The translations under genes were made by a program, and so were the position numbers. A stretch of DNA of 64,000 bases. Source: HK1 sp965202735 (GTDB taxonomy: Bacteria > Pseudomonadota > Gammaproteobacteria > HK1). The stretch spans positions 1,674,001 through 1,738,000 of the forward strand of contig OZ241844.1 in assembly GCA_965202735.1 (NCBI GenBank), written 5' to 3'. Shown here piece by piece: positions 24,807 to 35,955 of the stretch (positions are counted from its first letter, which is position 1; every line of letters starts with the position of its first letter). The notes under the pieces are model-generated. The model was not told the DNA's origin and ran no database searches. It worked only from the letters and a program-made list of their open reading frames with translations.

Positions 24807-24845
24807 CCGCGCCCGGCTGACCCGCGGATCGAGGATCGAGGACCC

Positions 24846-25169
24846 ATGACGTTCGTTGTCATCGACAAGTGCATCCGGTGCAAGTACACGGACTGCGTGG
24901 AGGTGTGCCCCGTCGACTGCTTCCACGAAGGCCCCAACATGCTGGTCATCGATCCGGAGGAGTGCATCGACTGCACGCTGTGCGAGCCCGAGTGTCCCGT
25001 GGAGGCGATCCTGTCCGAGGACGACCTCGCCGACGACCGGCGGGAGTGGCTGGCGCTGAACGCGGAGCTCTCGCAGGAGTGGCCGGTGATCACCGAGATG
25101 AAGCCCGCCCCCGAGGACGCCGGGGAGTGGGAGAACGTCGAGGACAAGACGCAGTACCTGGAGCGCTGA
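24846..25169 (+). CDS. fdxA: 7Fe-8S ferredoxin FdxA
   Basis: This is a small cytosolic electron carrier with one [3Fe-4S] and one [4Fe-4S] cluster, 107 residues. The cluster ligands are in CIRCKYTDCVEVCPVDCF and the second motif CIDCTLCEPECPVEAI. The C-terminal extension (ALNAELSQEWPVITEMK) is typical of the Azotobacter FdI/Pseudomonas FdxA group. The start at 24846 gives MTFVVIDKCIRCKY, as in homologues. In Pseudomonas the gene follows mutS directly; here the AAA-ankyrin gene and two mobile repeats intervene. Confidence 0.95.
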   Translation: MTFVVIDKCIRCKYTDCVEVCPVDCFHEGPNMLVIDPEECIDCTLCEPECPVEAILSEDDLADDRREWLALNAELSQEWPVITEMKPAPEDAGEWENVEDKTQYLER

Positions 25170-25410
25170 TCGCGACGCCGGCGCCGGACGGAACGCCGGC
25201 GGCCGCATCGCCCCGCCCGCGACCGTTCACTCGAACGCCATCATCCGCGCGACGGAGCCCGGTCCTGCGTGGAGCCGGCGCGGCGGCGCGGGCCTTGTGG
25301 AAGGGCTGCGTTCCTCCGGGAGCGCGGGCGTCCCGCCCGCATCGAGAAGCGTGGACCTGCGGTCGGCTCCGGCCGCGAAGCGCAGCCGCGGACGCGCGCC
25401 TCGCGCGGGG
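25170..25410. other. Intergenic, fdxA to argJ (convergent)
   Basis: This 241-bp GC-rich spacer contains GCGGGCGTCCCGCCCGC, a short palindrome that could terminate transcription on either side. No gene is seen. Confidence 0.4.
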
Positions 25411-26628
25411 TCAGGTCCGGTACTCGGCGTTGATGGTGACGTACTGGTGCGACAGGTCGCAGGTCCAGACCCGGTCGCTCGCCTCTCCGCGGCCGAGCGC
25501 GATGCGGACCGCGATCTCGTCGTGTGCGACCGCCCCGGCGCCGGCCTCCTCGGTGTAGGCGGCATCGCGGGCGCCGCCGCTCACGATGCACACCCCGTTG
25601 AGCCAGATCCGTATGCGGGAGAGATCGAGATCGGCGAGCCCGGCCCGGCCCACCGCGGCCAGGATGCGCCCCCAGTTCGCATCGCTCGCGTAGAGCGCGG
25701 TCTTCACGAGCGGCGAGTGGGCGACGGTCCGGGCGACCGCGAGGCACTCGTCACCGTCGGCCCCCTCCTCGACCTCCACGGTGACGAACTTCGTCGCGCC
25801 CTCCCCGTCCCGCACGATGGCATGGGCGAGCGCGCGGGCGACGCCGCCGACCGCTTCGGCCAGCGCCGGGTATTCCGGCGACCCTTCGCCGACGGGCGGA
25901 TTGCCGAGCGCGCCGGTCGCGACGAGGACGCAGGCGTCGTTGGTCGACGTGTCGCCGTCCACGGTGATGCGGTTGAAGCTCGCCTCGACCGCCTCGCGCG
26001 TCATCGAGCCCAACGCGTCCGGCGCGACGGCGGCGTCGGTGGCGATGAACGCCAGCATCGTGGCCATGTCCGGCCGAATCATCCCCGAGCCCTTGGCGAT
26101 CCCGGTCACCACCGCGGTCCGCGCGCCGAGGGCGACGGACCGCGACGCGCCCTTGGGGACGATGTCGGTGGTGGCGATGGCGGACGCGGCATCGAGCCAC
26201 CCGTCCTCGCGCAGCCGCGCCGCCGCGACGGGAACCGCGCGCTCGAACCGCTCGACGGGGAGCGGCTCGCCGATGACGCCGGTCGAGAACGGCAGGACGC
26301 TCTCGACCGGCACCCCCATGGCCTCGGCCACGAGCGCGCAGCACCGCTTCGCGTCGGCGATGCCCCGATCCCCCGTTCCCGCGTTCGCGTTCCCAGCGTT
26401 GACGAGCAGGTACCGCGGCACGGCGCGGGCGAGATGCTCGCGCGCGACCGTCACCGGCGCGGCGCGGAACGCGTTGCGGGTGAACGTCGCCGCGCACCGG
26501 GCGCCGGGCGCGATCTCGAACAGGGTGAGGTCGTCGCGCGGCCGGCTGCGGCCACCGAGCGCGGCGGTGGCGACCCGCACGCCCGCCACCGGAGCGAGCG
26601 ACACCGGCGCGGTCAGTCCGACGGGCAT
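25411..26628 (-). CDS. argJ: Bifunctional ornithine acetyltransferase / N-acetylglutamate synthase ArgJ
   Basis: ArgJ moves the acetyl group from N-acetylornithine to glutamate, recycling it in arginine synthesis. The 405-residue precursor is cleaved by itself into two chains. The cleavage site is visible in GSGMIRPDMATMLAFIATDA, between Ala and Thr of MATML, where Thr becomes the nucleophile. Other conserved parts are AATFTRNAFRAAPV, LLVNAGNANAGTG, STGVIGEPL and the C-terminal HQYVTINAEYRT. Whether it also makes N-acetylglutamate from acetyl-CoA cannot be read from the sequence. It lies 108 bp downstream of secA on the same strand, a common gammaproteobacterial order. Confidence 0.96.
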   Translation of the reverse strand: MPVGLTAPVSLAPVAGVRVATAALGGRSRPRDDLTLFEIAPGARCAATFTRNAFRAAPVTVAREHLARAVPRYLLVNAGNANAGTGDRGIADAKRCCALVAEAMGVPVESVLPFSTGVIGEPLPVERFERAVPVAAARLREDGWLDAASAIATTDIVPKGASRSVALGARTAVVTGIAKGSGMIRPDMATMLAFIATDAAVAPDALGSMTREAVEASFNRITVDGDTSTNDACVLVATGALGNPPVGEGSPEYPALAEAVGGVARALAHAIVRDGEGATKFVTVEVEEGADGDECLAVARTVAHSPLVKTALYASDANWGRILAAVGRAGLADLDLSRIRIWLNGVCIVSGGARDAAYTEEAGAGAVAHDEIAVRIALGRGEASDRVWTCDLSHQYVTINAEYRT

Positions 26629-26736
26629 CGGAAGGCTCTCCTCGGGACAGTGGACGAAGCAGGGGCGCCGGCTGCGCCCGGAAGGAACCCCGCTCCTGCG
26701 GAATGGCGCGCTCGACACATGGCAGGGCACTCCGCG

Positions 26737-29607
<2,871 letters not shown>

Positions 29608-29855
29608 CCTGCGCCTGATCCCGTGCACAAAGGACTGCGGCAGGCGGGCGATGCATCCAGCCCGCACGTGGGCGTTCCGCCCGAAAGATTCGCCGATTCG
29701 CGCCTCCGGCCCCCGACGAAGGCGGGGGGAGGGCGTGGAGATGGCGGTTTTCGCAAGGCGAATGCGGATCGGAGCGCGCAGGTGTACTTTACAGTACGCC
29801 GAGCACCCTGGCCGCACTCAACGCGGCGAGAGCCACCGGAGCCGCGTCCGCCGCC
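29608..29855. other. Divergent secA/dciA intergenic region
   Basis: This 248-bp spacer presumably holds promoters for both genes. The only notable site is GTACTTTACAGTAC (about 29784-29797), a short AT-richer palindrome (GTACT/AGTAC) 60 bp before dciA that could be an operator or part of a promoter. SecM-like regulation of secA is not evident. Confidence 0.35.
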
Positions 29856-30218
29856 GTGAATCGACGACACTTTCCGACCAGGACCACCGCCGCGGCGCCG
29901 CGTTCCGGACGCGCCCGTCCATGGAAGACGGTGCGCTCCGTCATCGCCGACGACAGGGCCGTCCTGGGAACGCTGGCAAGGCGGGCGGACGAGCTCCGGC
30001 GATGCGAGGAGTCGATCAGGGGCTGCCTCGACCTGCCCGAAGCGGGAAGCCTCCGGGTCGCGGCGGTCGAGGACGGGGCCCTGATCGTCATCGTCGACTC
30101 CGCGGCCCGGGGGGCGCGCCTGCGCTTTCTCGCGCCGCGGATCGTCGCGCGCGCGGCCCGCTCGCTGGGCCGTACGGACCTGGACCGGCTCGAGATCCGG
30201 ATCCGTCCGGCGCGCTGA
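29856..30218 (+). CDS. dciA: DciA-like DUF721 protein
   Basis: DUF721/DciA proteins load and operate the DnaB replicative helicase in bacteria lacking DnaC. The 120-residue product starts with GTG and has a basic N-terminus (RRHFPTRTTAA). A helical stretch follows, then a KH-like core, DGALIVIVDSAARGARLRFLAPRIVARAARSLG, and finally LEIRIRPAR. The match is mainly to the short gammaproteobacterial form, and its place between lpxC and secA supports the call. An alternative start is not obvious. Confidence 0.7.
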   Translation: MNRRHFPTRTTAAAPRSGRARPWKTVRSVIADDRAVLGTLARRADELRRCEESIRGCLDLPEAGSLRVAAVEDGALIVIVDSAARGARLRFLAPRIVARAARSLGRTDLDRLEIRIRPAR

Positions 30219-30433
30219 AGCCGGGAGTGGCCGCGGCCGGCTCGACCCGGCCGGACTCGCGCCGCGCCGCTCTCGCGGCATCACGGGTCCGACCCGGGAG
30301 CGGGAGAAGCGTCCGGTGGACAAGTCGCGGGAAGAGGAGCCCGGAATGGCGCCGGCGACGGGCGGCCAGCCGGCCGGCGCCCGCCCCGCGGCAGCGGTCC
30401 CGGCGGCATCCGCGCCGCGGGGCCGCGTCCCGA

Positions 30434-31345
30434 TCAGGTCGCCGTGACCGGCTTCATGTAGATGATGGGCACGTCGAGCTGGTCGTCGAACGTGGCGATC
30501 TCCCAGGCGCTCTCGTCCGCCACCAGCGCCTTCAGCAGCCTGTTGTTGAGCTTGTGGCCCGACTTGTGGCCGTCGAAGTGTCCGATGAGGCTGTGGCCGA
30601 GCAGGTACAGGTCGCCGATGGCGTCCAGCACCTTGTGCTTGACGAACTCGTCCTCGTACCGCAGCCCGTCCTCGTTGAGCACCCGGTAGTCGTCGACGAT
30701 GATTGCGTTGTCCAGGTTGCCGCCCAGCGCGAGGTCGTTCTCGCGCAGGCGCTCCAGATCGCGCATGAACCCGAAGGTGCGCGCCCGGCTGACCTCCTTC
30801 ACGAACGAGGTCGTGGAGAAGTCCACCGTCGCCCTGCTCACGCTCTGGTGAAAGGCGGGGTGGTCGAACTCGATCGAGAACGAGACCTTGAATCCCTCGA
30901 AGGGCTCGAAGCGAGCCCACTTGTTCCCGTCCTCCACCGCGACCGGCTTCCTGATCCGGATGAACTGCTTGGGCGCGTTCTGCTGCTCGATGCCGGCCGA
31001 CTGGATCAGGAAGACGAACGGGCCCGCGCTCCCGTCCATGATCGGCACTTCCGGCGCGCTCACGTCCACGTACGCGTTGTCGATGCCGAGGCCCGCCATC
31101 GCCGAGAGCAGGTGCTCGACCGTCGAGACGCAGACCTCGCCGCGGCTCAGCGTAGTGGAGAGCGTGGTGTCGCCGACGTTCTCGGGACACGCCCTGATCT
31201 CGACCACATCGTCCAGGTCGACCCTGCGGAAGACGATCCCGGTGTTCGCGGGAGCGGGCCGCAGCGAGAGGTAGACCTTCCGGCCGCTATGGAGCCCGAC
31301 CCCGGACGCCCTGATGACGTTCTTCAACGTGCACTGTCTGATCAT
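30434..31345 (-). CDS. lpxC: UDP-3-O-acyl-N-acetylglucosamine deacetylase LpxC
   Basis: This zinc enzyme performs the first committed step of lipid A synthesis. It has 303 residues, matching E. coli LpxC in length. Zinc-binding His is in CVSTVEHLLSAMAGLGIDNA; the other ligands are in KHKVLDAIGDLYLLG. Also conserved are the N-terminal MIRQCTLKNVIRASGVGLHSG and PIMDGSAGPFVFLI. The start ATG at 31345 gives the family N-terminus. The gene follows ftsZ at a 231-bp gap containing its own probable promoter, the usual arrangement at the end of the dcw cluster. In E. coli, LpxC is degraded by FtsH via its C-terminus; the tail here (YMKPVTAT) differs. Confidence 0.97.
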   Translation of the reverse strand: MIRQCTLKNVIRASGVGLHSGRKVYLSLRPAPANTGIVFRRVDLDDVVEIRACPENVGDTTLSTTLSRGEVCVSTVEHLLSAMAGLGIDNAYVDVSAPEVPIMDGSAGPFVFLIQSAGIEQQNAPKQFIRIRKPVAVEDGNKWARFEPFEGFKVSFSIEFDHPAFHQSVSRATVDFSTTSFVKEVSRARTFGFMRDLERLRENDLALGGNLDNAIIVDDYRVLNEDGLRYEDEFVKHKVLDAIGDLYLLGHSLIGHFDGHKSGHKLNNRLLKALVADESAWEIATFDDQLDVPIIYMKPVTAT

Positions 31346-31467
31346 CGTGCCCGCTTCCCCTGTCGACTCGTTCCGATGAGGTCTCGCTCGACGCCTTGTC
31401 ACCTCGTCCCGACCCTGGCGGGACTCGCCGCGTCGGGGGAAGCTCACGATGGACGCCCGCCGCCCGT

Positions 31468-31476
31468 AGTATATCA
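31468..31476 (-). promoter_or_regulatory. Candidate extended -10 promoter for lpxC
   Basis: On the minus strand TGATATACT combines an extended TG-N with TATACT (5 of 6 matches), about 120 bases before the lpxC ATG. No good -35 box is visible, which fits an extended -10 promoter. It follows the ftsZ stop, so lpxC can be transcribed independently of the dcw operon. Confidence 0.5.
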
Positions 31477-31538
31477 GCTACCATGAACCGTACCCCGGAA
31501 CGGCCTCCAGCTCCAGCTCCATCAGGCATGGCGATCGC

Positions 31539-31560
31539 CGGGGTCCCGTTCCGGACCCGG
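31539..31560. terminator. Candidate hairpin after ftsZ
   Basis: CGGGGTCCC and GGACCCGG pair imperfectly around a short loop, just downstream of the ftsZ stop. No T-run follows, so termination is uncertain. Confidence 0.25.
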
Positions 31561-31576
31561 CATCGGGCCGGGACGT

Positions 31577-32797
31577 TCAGTCCAGTTGCTTGCGCAAGAA
31601 TACCGGAATTTTCTGGTAGTCGCTGTCCTCCTCGAACATGTGGATGGGCTCCGCCCGGTCCGGCTGCTTGCGGATGATGGTCGGCACCTCGTAGCGGCGA
31701 TAGTCGCTCCCCGTGGCGCCGCCGACCGCCGGATTCTCCGGCGCTGGCGCGGGCGCCGGCGCGGGTGCAGGCGCCGGCGCGGGCTCCAGTCTGGGCCTGG
31801 CGGGGACGAGCCGCACCGTCTGCCCGACCGACGACCGCTCACCGTTGCCGAGCCCGGTCGCGACCACGGTGACCCGGACGTCGTCGTCGCCAATCGACTC
31901 GTCGAGCGCGGTCCCCACGACAACGAGGGCGTTCTCCGAGGCGAACTCCCCGATCAGATCGCCGACCGCCCGAAACTCGCGCAGGCCGATAGTCGACGTC
32001 CCCGTGATATTGACGAGGAGCCCGTGCGCGCCGCTCAGGTCGATATCCTCGAGCAGCGGGCAGCGCATGGCGATCTCGGCCGCCATCCTCGCGCCGTCCT
32101 CGCCCGATCCCCGGCCCGACCCCATCATCGCCCGGCCCTTCTCCGACATCACGGTGCGCACGTCCGCGAAATCGACGTTGATCAGTCCGGGGCGGGTGAT
32201 GAGCTCGGCGATTCCCTGCACGGCTCCGAGCAGGACGTCGTTCGCCGCCCCGAACGCTTCCCTGAGGGTCACGCGATCGCCGAGCACGCTGAGCAGCTTC
32301 TCGTTGGGGATGGTGATGAGGGAATCCACGTGCTCGCTCAGCTCCGCGATCCCCTCCTCCGCGATGGTCATCCGCCGCTTGAGCTCGAACGGAAACGGCT
32401 TGGTGACGACGGCAACCGTCAGGATCCCCATTTCGCGCGCAATCTGCGCGATCACCGGCGATGCGCCGGTGCCGGTGCCGCCTCCCATGCCGGCGGCGAT
32501 GAACACCATGTCGGATCCTTCGAGAAGATCGACGAGGCGCTCGCGATCCTCCAGCGCCGCCTGGCGGCCGATCTCGGGGTTGGCGCCCGCACCGAGGCCC
32601 TTGGTGACGTTGTTGCCCAACTGCAGCACGGTGCGCACCGCGTTGTTCTTCAGCGCCTGGGCATCGGTGTTGACGCAGACGAACTCCACCCCCTCGATGT
32701 CGCTCGCCACCATGTGCTCGACGGCGTTGCCGCCACCGCCACCGACGCCGACGACCCGTATCACCGCGCTGTTTGAGTTTTCCACCAGCTCGAACAT
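31577..32797 (-). CDS. ftsZ: Cell division protein FtsZ
   Basis: FtsZ is the tubulin-like GTPase forming the division ring. The 406-residue protein has the glycine-rich VVGVGGGGGNAVEHM, the tubulin signature GGGTGTG (GMGGGTGTGASPVIAQIA), the T7-loop region with NVDFADVRTVM, a variable linker (APAPAPAPAPAP) and the conserved tail IPVFLRKQLD that binds FtsA and ZipA. The linker's alternating Ala-Pro run is encoded by a repetitive GC stretch prone to slippage. A strong ribosome binding site AAGGAG lies 8 bases before the ATG. The gene is 202 bp downstream of ftsA, leaving room for its own promoter. Confidence 0.98.
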   Translation of the reverse strand: MFELVENSNSAVIRVVGVGGGGGNAVEHMVASDIEGVEFVCVNTDAQALKNNAVRTVLQLGNNVTKGLGAGANPEIGRQAALEDRERLVDLLEGSDMVFIAAGMGGGTGTGASPVIAQIAREMGILTVAVVTKPFPFELKRRMTIAEEGIAELSEHVDSLITIPNEKLLSVLGDRVTLREAFGAANDVLLGAVQGIAELITRPGLINVDFADVRTVMSEKGRAMMGSGRGSGEDGARMAAEIAMRCPLLEDIDLSGAHGLLVNITGTSTIGLREFRAVGDLIGEFASENALVVVGTALDESIGDDDVRVTVVATGLGNGERSSVGQTVRLVPARPRLEPAPAPAPAPAPAPAPENPAVGGATGSDYRRYEVPTIIRKQPDRAEPIHMFEEDSDYQKIPVFLRKQLD

Positions 32798-32999
32798 TTC
32801 AGCTTCTCCTTTTGGTTGCCATGACCGGCGATGCGCCGGGACGGCGCCGCCACCCTGCTCCTTCCCTCCTTCGTGAGGGAATGTCCCCGATTTCCGCCTT
32901 CAGCCCCCGCGAGTGCGCAGGGCATGGAGATGCCGGCAGGTCCGCGCCCGCGGCCGGGAATCGGTGCAGCTTCCTCATTGCCTGACAGCTCCCCCCCGC

Positions 33000-34232
33000 C
33001 TAATAGCTCCCGTCGAACCAGCTCTTCATGCGCCTGAGGATCGCCCTGAACCCCGGGCCTTCGGAATCCGCCGGAATCCGCCGGACACCGTGCCTGCGGC
33101 CGAACTGCAGGAGGCCCACCCCGGTGGAATGGATGGGGTTCCGGACCATGTCGGCCAGACCGGAGACCCCGTGGGGCACGCCGAGCCGCACCGGCATGTG
33201 CAGGATTTCCTCGGCCAGCCCGATCAGTCCCTCCATCTTCGCGCTGCCGCCGGTCAGCACCATGCCGGCCGCGATCAGATCCTCGAACCCGCTGCGGCGA
33301 AGCTCGGCCTGGATCAGGACGAGCAGCTCTTCGTAGCGGGGCTCGACGACTTCGCCCAGTACCTGGCGGGCCAGCCGGCGCGGCGGCCGGTCGCCCACGC
33401 TCGGAACCTCGATGGTCTCGTCCGGCGTCGCCAGCTTGGCGAGCGCGCATGCGTGCCTGACCTTGATCTCCTCCGCGTACTGCGTCGGGGTCCGCAACGC
33501 CACCGCGATGTCGTTGGTGACGTGATCCCCGGCGATCGGGATGACCGCGGTATGGCGGATCGCACCTTCACCGAACACCGCGATGTCGGTCGTACCGCCA
33601 CCGATGTCGACGAGGCACACGCCGAGGTCCTTCTCGTCCTCGAGCAGCACCGCCTCGCTCGAGGCGAGCTGCTCGAGGATGATGTCGTCGACCTCCAGGC
33701 CGCAGTGGCGCACGCACTTGGTGATGTTCTGCGCCGCACTGACCGCCCCGGTGACCATGTGGACCTTCGACTCCAGGCGGACCCCCGACATCCCGGTGGG
33801 CTCCCGGATCCCTTCCTGGCCGTCGATGACGTATTCCTGCGGGATGGTGTGGAGGATCTGCCGGTCGGACGGGACCGCGACCGCCCGCGCCGCGTCGATG
33901 ACCCGGCTCACGTCGCCCGGGGTCACTTCGCGATCGCGGATCGGCACGACGCCGTGGGAGTTCAGGCTGCGGATGTGGCTGCCCGCGATGCCGGTGAACA
34001 CCGAGTGGATCTGGCATCCCGCCATCAGCTCCGCCTCCTCCACCGCGCGCCGGATCGACTGCACGGTGGACTCGATGTTCACCACCACTCCCTTCTTCAG
34101 CCCGCGCGAGGGGTGGATGCCCATTCCCACGACTTCGATCCCGCCGCCGTCCGTGACCTCGCCGACGATGGCGGACACCTTCGACGTCCCGATGTCGAGA
34201 CCGACGATCAGGTTCTTGTCCGCCCGCTTCAT
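33000..34232 (-). CDS. ftsA: Cell division protein FtsA
   Basis: This actin-like ATPase tethers FtsZ to the membrane. The 410-residue protein starts KRADKNLIVGLDIGTSKVSAIVGE (phosphate-1 motif), with LVDIGGGTTDIAVFGEGAI (phosphate-2) and MVLTGGSAKMEGLIGLAEEI (adenosine motif). The C-terminal amphipathic membrane helix is RAILRRMKSWFDGSY. Its ATG overlaps the ftsQ stop by four bases (ATGA), so translation is probably coupled. Confidence 0.97.
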   Translation of the reverse strand: MKRADKNLIVGLDIGTSKVSAIVGEVTDGGGIEVVGMGIHPSRGLKKGVVVNIESTVQSIRRAVEEAELMAGCQIHSVFTGIAGSHIRSLNSHGVVPIRDREVTPGDVSRVIDAARAVAVPSDRQILHTIPQEYVIDGQEGIREPTGMSGVRLESKVHMVTGAVSAAQNITKCVRHCGLEVDDIILEQLASSEAVLLEDEKDLGVCLVDIGGGTTDIAVFGEGAIRHTAVIPIAGDHVTNDIAVALRTPTQYAEEIKVRHACALAKLATPDETIEVPSVGDRPPRRLARQVLGEVVEPRYEELLVLIQAELRRSGFEDLIAAGMVLTGGSAKMEGLIGLAEEILHMPVRLGVPHGVSGLADMVRNPIHSTGVGLLQFGRRHGVRRIPADSEGPGFRAILRRMKSWFDGSY

Positions 34233-34999
34233 GACCGCGTCCCGCCTCCGGCGTCGCCCTGCCTCATGCGCACCGCGAAGCCGGTGGGGTAGCGGAAGTC
34301 GACACGCTCGACCTCGGCGAGACGCCCGGCCATGACCTTCGCAAGCACCCTCGCGTAGGTCCCCGCGTCGCTTCCGGCCGCCTCCGGCCGCATGACCAGG
34401 CGCGGCCCGTCGTCGAGCGTCACGTACAGCACGCCCCGCGGAGTGAGCTCGGTGGCGACCGGCGTCATGCCGAGCGGCACGAGCATCCGCTCGAGCGCGA
34501 CGTGCAGGTCGAGCACCCGCCGGTGCGAGCCCGCGGGTCCGGTGAGCAGCGGCAGGGCCTCGTCGGGCCCGGCGCCGTCGGCCGGCGTGAAGTGCGTGCC
34601 GTCGAACTCGATGAGGCCGCCGCGCGCCCAGCGCGCGAGCGCCACGCGCTCGATCACGAAGATCTCGATGCGGTCCGGCCACACGCGCCGGACCGTCGCC
34701 GCGCGCACGCCCGGCACCGCGAGCGCGGCGCGCCGGAGCGCCTCCACGTCGGCACGGAACAGCCCGGACACGAGCAGGGGCGCCACCGCGCGCTCGATGT
34801 CCGCCTTCGACACGCGGGTGAACTCGCCGCTGATCTGCACCGACCGCACCGGAAAGGTCGCGACGCCGGCGACGATCGGCACCACTATGCCGAGCGCGGC
34901 CGTGACCGCGAGCAGGGTCCGCGCCCCCCGGCGGACGCGGCGGGCGGGGCGCGGGAGCACAGGTTCGCCCGGGACCGTTTCCGGCGTCCGCACGCTCAT
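34229..34999 (-). CDS. ftsQ: Cell division protein FtsQ
   Basis: FtsQ is a bitopic inner-membrane protein bridging early and late division proteins. The 256-residue protein has a basic cytoplasmic tail, one membrane segment (LLAVTAALGIVVPIVAGVA), the POTRA domain (FPVRSVQISGEFTRVSKADI, then VRAATVRRVWPDRIEIFVIE) and the FtsQ beta domain (YARVLAKVMAGRLAEVERVDFRY). It overlaps ddl and ftsA by ATGA at both ends, giving tight coupling in the order ddl-ftsQ-ftsA. Confidence 0.93.
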   Translation of the reverse strand: MSVRTPETVPGEPVLPRPARRVRRGARTLLAVTAALGIVVPIVAGVATFPVRSVQISGEFTRVSKADIERAVAPLLVSGLFRADVEALRRAALAVPGVRAATVRRVWPDRIEIFVIERVALARWARGGLIEFDGTHFTPADGAGPDEALPLLTGPAGSHRRVLDLHVALERMLVPLGMTPVATELTPRGVLYVTLDDGPRLVMRPEAAGSDAGTYARVLAKVMAGRLAEVERVDFRYPTGFAVRMRQGDAGGGTRS

Positions 35000-35955
35000 G
35001 ACAGGCTGGTCTCCAGAATCCGCCACACGAGATCGTCGTAGCCGATCCCGACCGCCTCCGCCGCCATCGGCACGAGGGAGTGGCTCGTCATGCCGGGTGC
35101 CGTGTTCACGTCGAGGAACCGGGGATGTCCGGCCCCGTCGCAGATGAAGTCGACCCGACCCCACCCCGACGCTCCGAGCACGTCGAACGCCGACCTCGCG
35201 AGGCGCCTGAACCCGGCCTCGGCGTGGTCGTCGAGACCGCACGGACAGTGGTACCGCGTCCCGGCGCCGTCGGCGTACTTCGCCTCGTAGTCGTAGAGAT
35301 CGTTCGGGGTCTCGAGCCGGATCAGCGGGAGCTCGACATCGTCCAGAATCGCCGCGGTGTACTCGGGGCCGCTCATGAACTGCTCCGCGATCACCTCGTC
35401 GTCGTAGCGCAACGCCTCGAACCAGCCCCGGTGCAGCGATTCGTCGTCGTGGACCTTCGAGACCCCGATGGTCGAGCCCTCGTGCACGGGCTTCACGACC
35501 AGCGGCCAGCCGAGCGCCTCGCCGGCGCCCGGCAGCGCCCGCTCGGAATCGAGCGTCACGAAGTCGGGGGTCGGGATCCCGCAGGCGCGCCACACGAGCT
35601 TCGCGCGGTGCTTGTCCATCGCCAGCGCCGACCCGAGCACCCCGCTCCCGGTATACGGGACCCCCAGAACGTCGAGCGCGCCCTGGATCGTCCCGTCCTC
35701 TCCTCCGCGTCCGTGCAGGGCGATGAAGACGCGGTCGAAGGCGCCGCCCACGATCCGCCCGACCACGTCGTCGCCGCCGTCGATGCCGTGCGCGTCCACC
35801 CCGAGGCGTTCGAGCGCGGCGAGCACCAGGGCGCCGCTCGCCAGCGACACCTCCCGCTCGGCCGACCTCCCGCCGTAGAGCACCGCGACCCGGCCGAACG
35901 CCGAAGGCCGCGACACGCGCGGGGGAGCGAGGCTCTGCCGGGGTGCGGGGGTCAT
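34996..35955 (-). CDS. ddl: D-alanine--D-alanine ligase
   Basis: This ATP-grasp enzyme makes the D-Ala-D-Ala dipeptide added by MurF. The 319-residue length is standard. Conserved segments are VAVLYGGRSAEREVSLASG, IALHGRGGEDGTIQGALD, YTGSGVLGSALAMDKHRAK, WPLVVKPVHEGSTIGVSKV (ATP binding) and RFLDVNTAPGMTSHSLVP. The start ATG at 35955 overlaps the murB stop (ATGA). Its placement between murB and ftsQ is the same as in E. coli ddlB. Confidence 0.97.
   Translation of the reverse strand: MTPAPRQSLAPPRVSRPSAFGRVAVLYGGRSAEREVSLASGALVLAALERLGVDAHGIDGGDDVVGRIVGGAFDRVFIALHGRGGEDGTIQGALDVLGVPYTGSGVLGSALAMDKHRAKLVWRACGIPTPDFVTLDSERALPGAGEALGWPLVVKPVHEGSTIGVSKVHDDESLHRGWFEALRYDDEVIAEQFMSGPEYTAAILDDVELPLIRLETPNDLYDYEAKYADGAGTRYHCPCGLDDHAEAGFRRLARSAFDVLGASGWGRVDFICDGAGHPRFLDVNTAPGMTSHSLVPMAAEAVGIGYDDLVWRILETSLS

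Larger units (their letters stand above)
24523..24845. other. Intergenic region with a second type of mobile element and the fdxA promoter
   Basis: The 323 bp between the AAA-ankyrin gene and fdxA are explained by miniature element B with its 10-bp duplications (24619-24769) and a promoter (24778-24806). The remaining first 96 bp show nothing recognisable. Confidence 0.6.
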
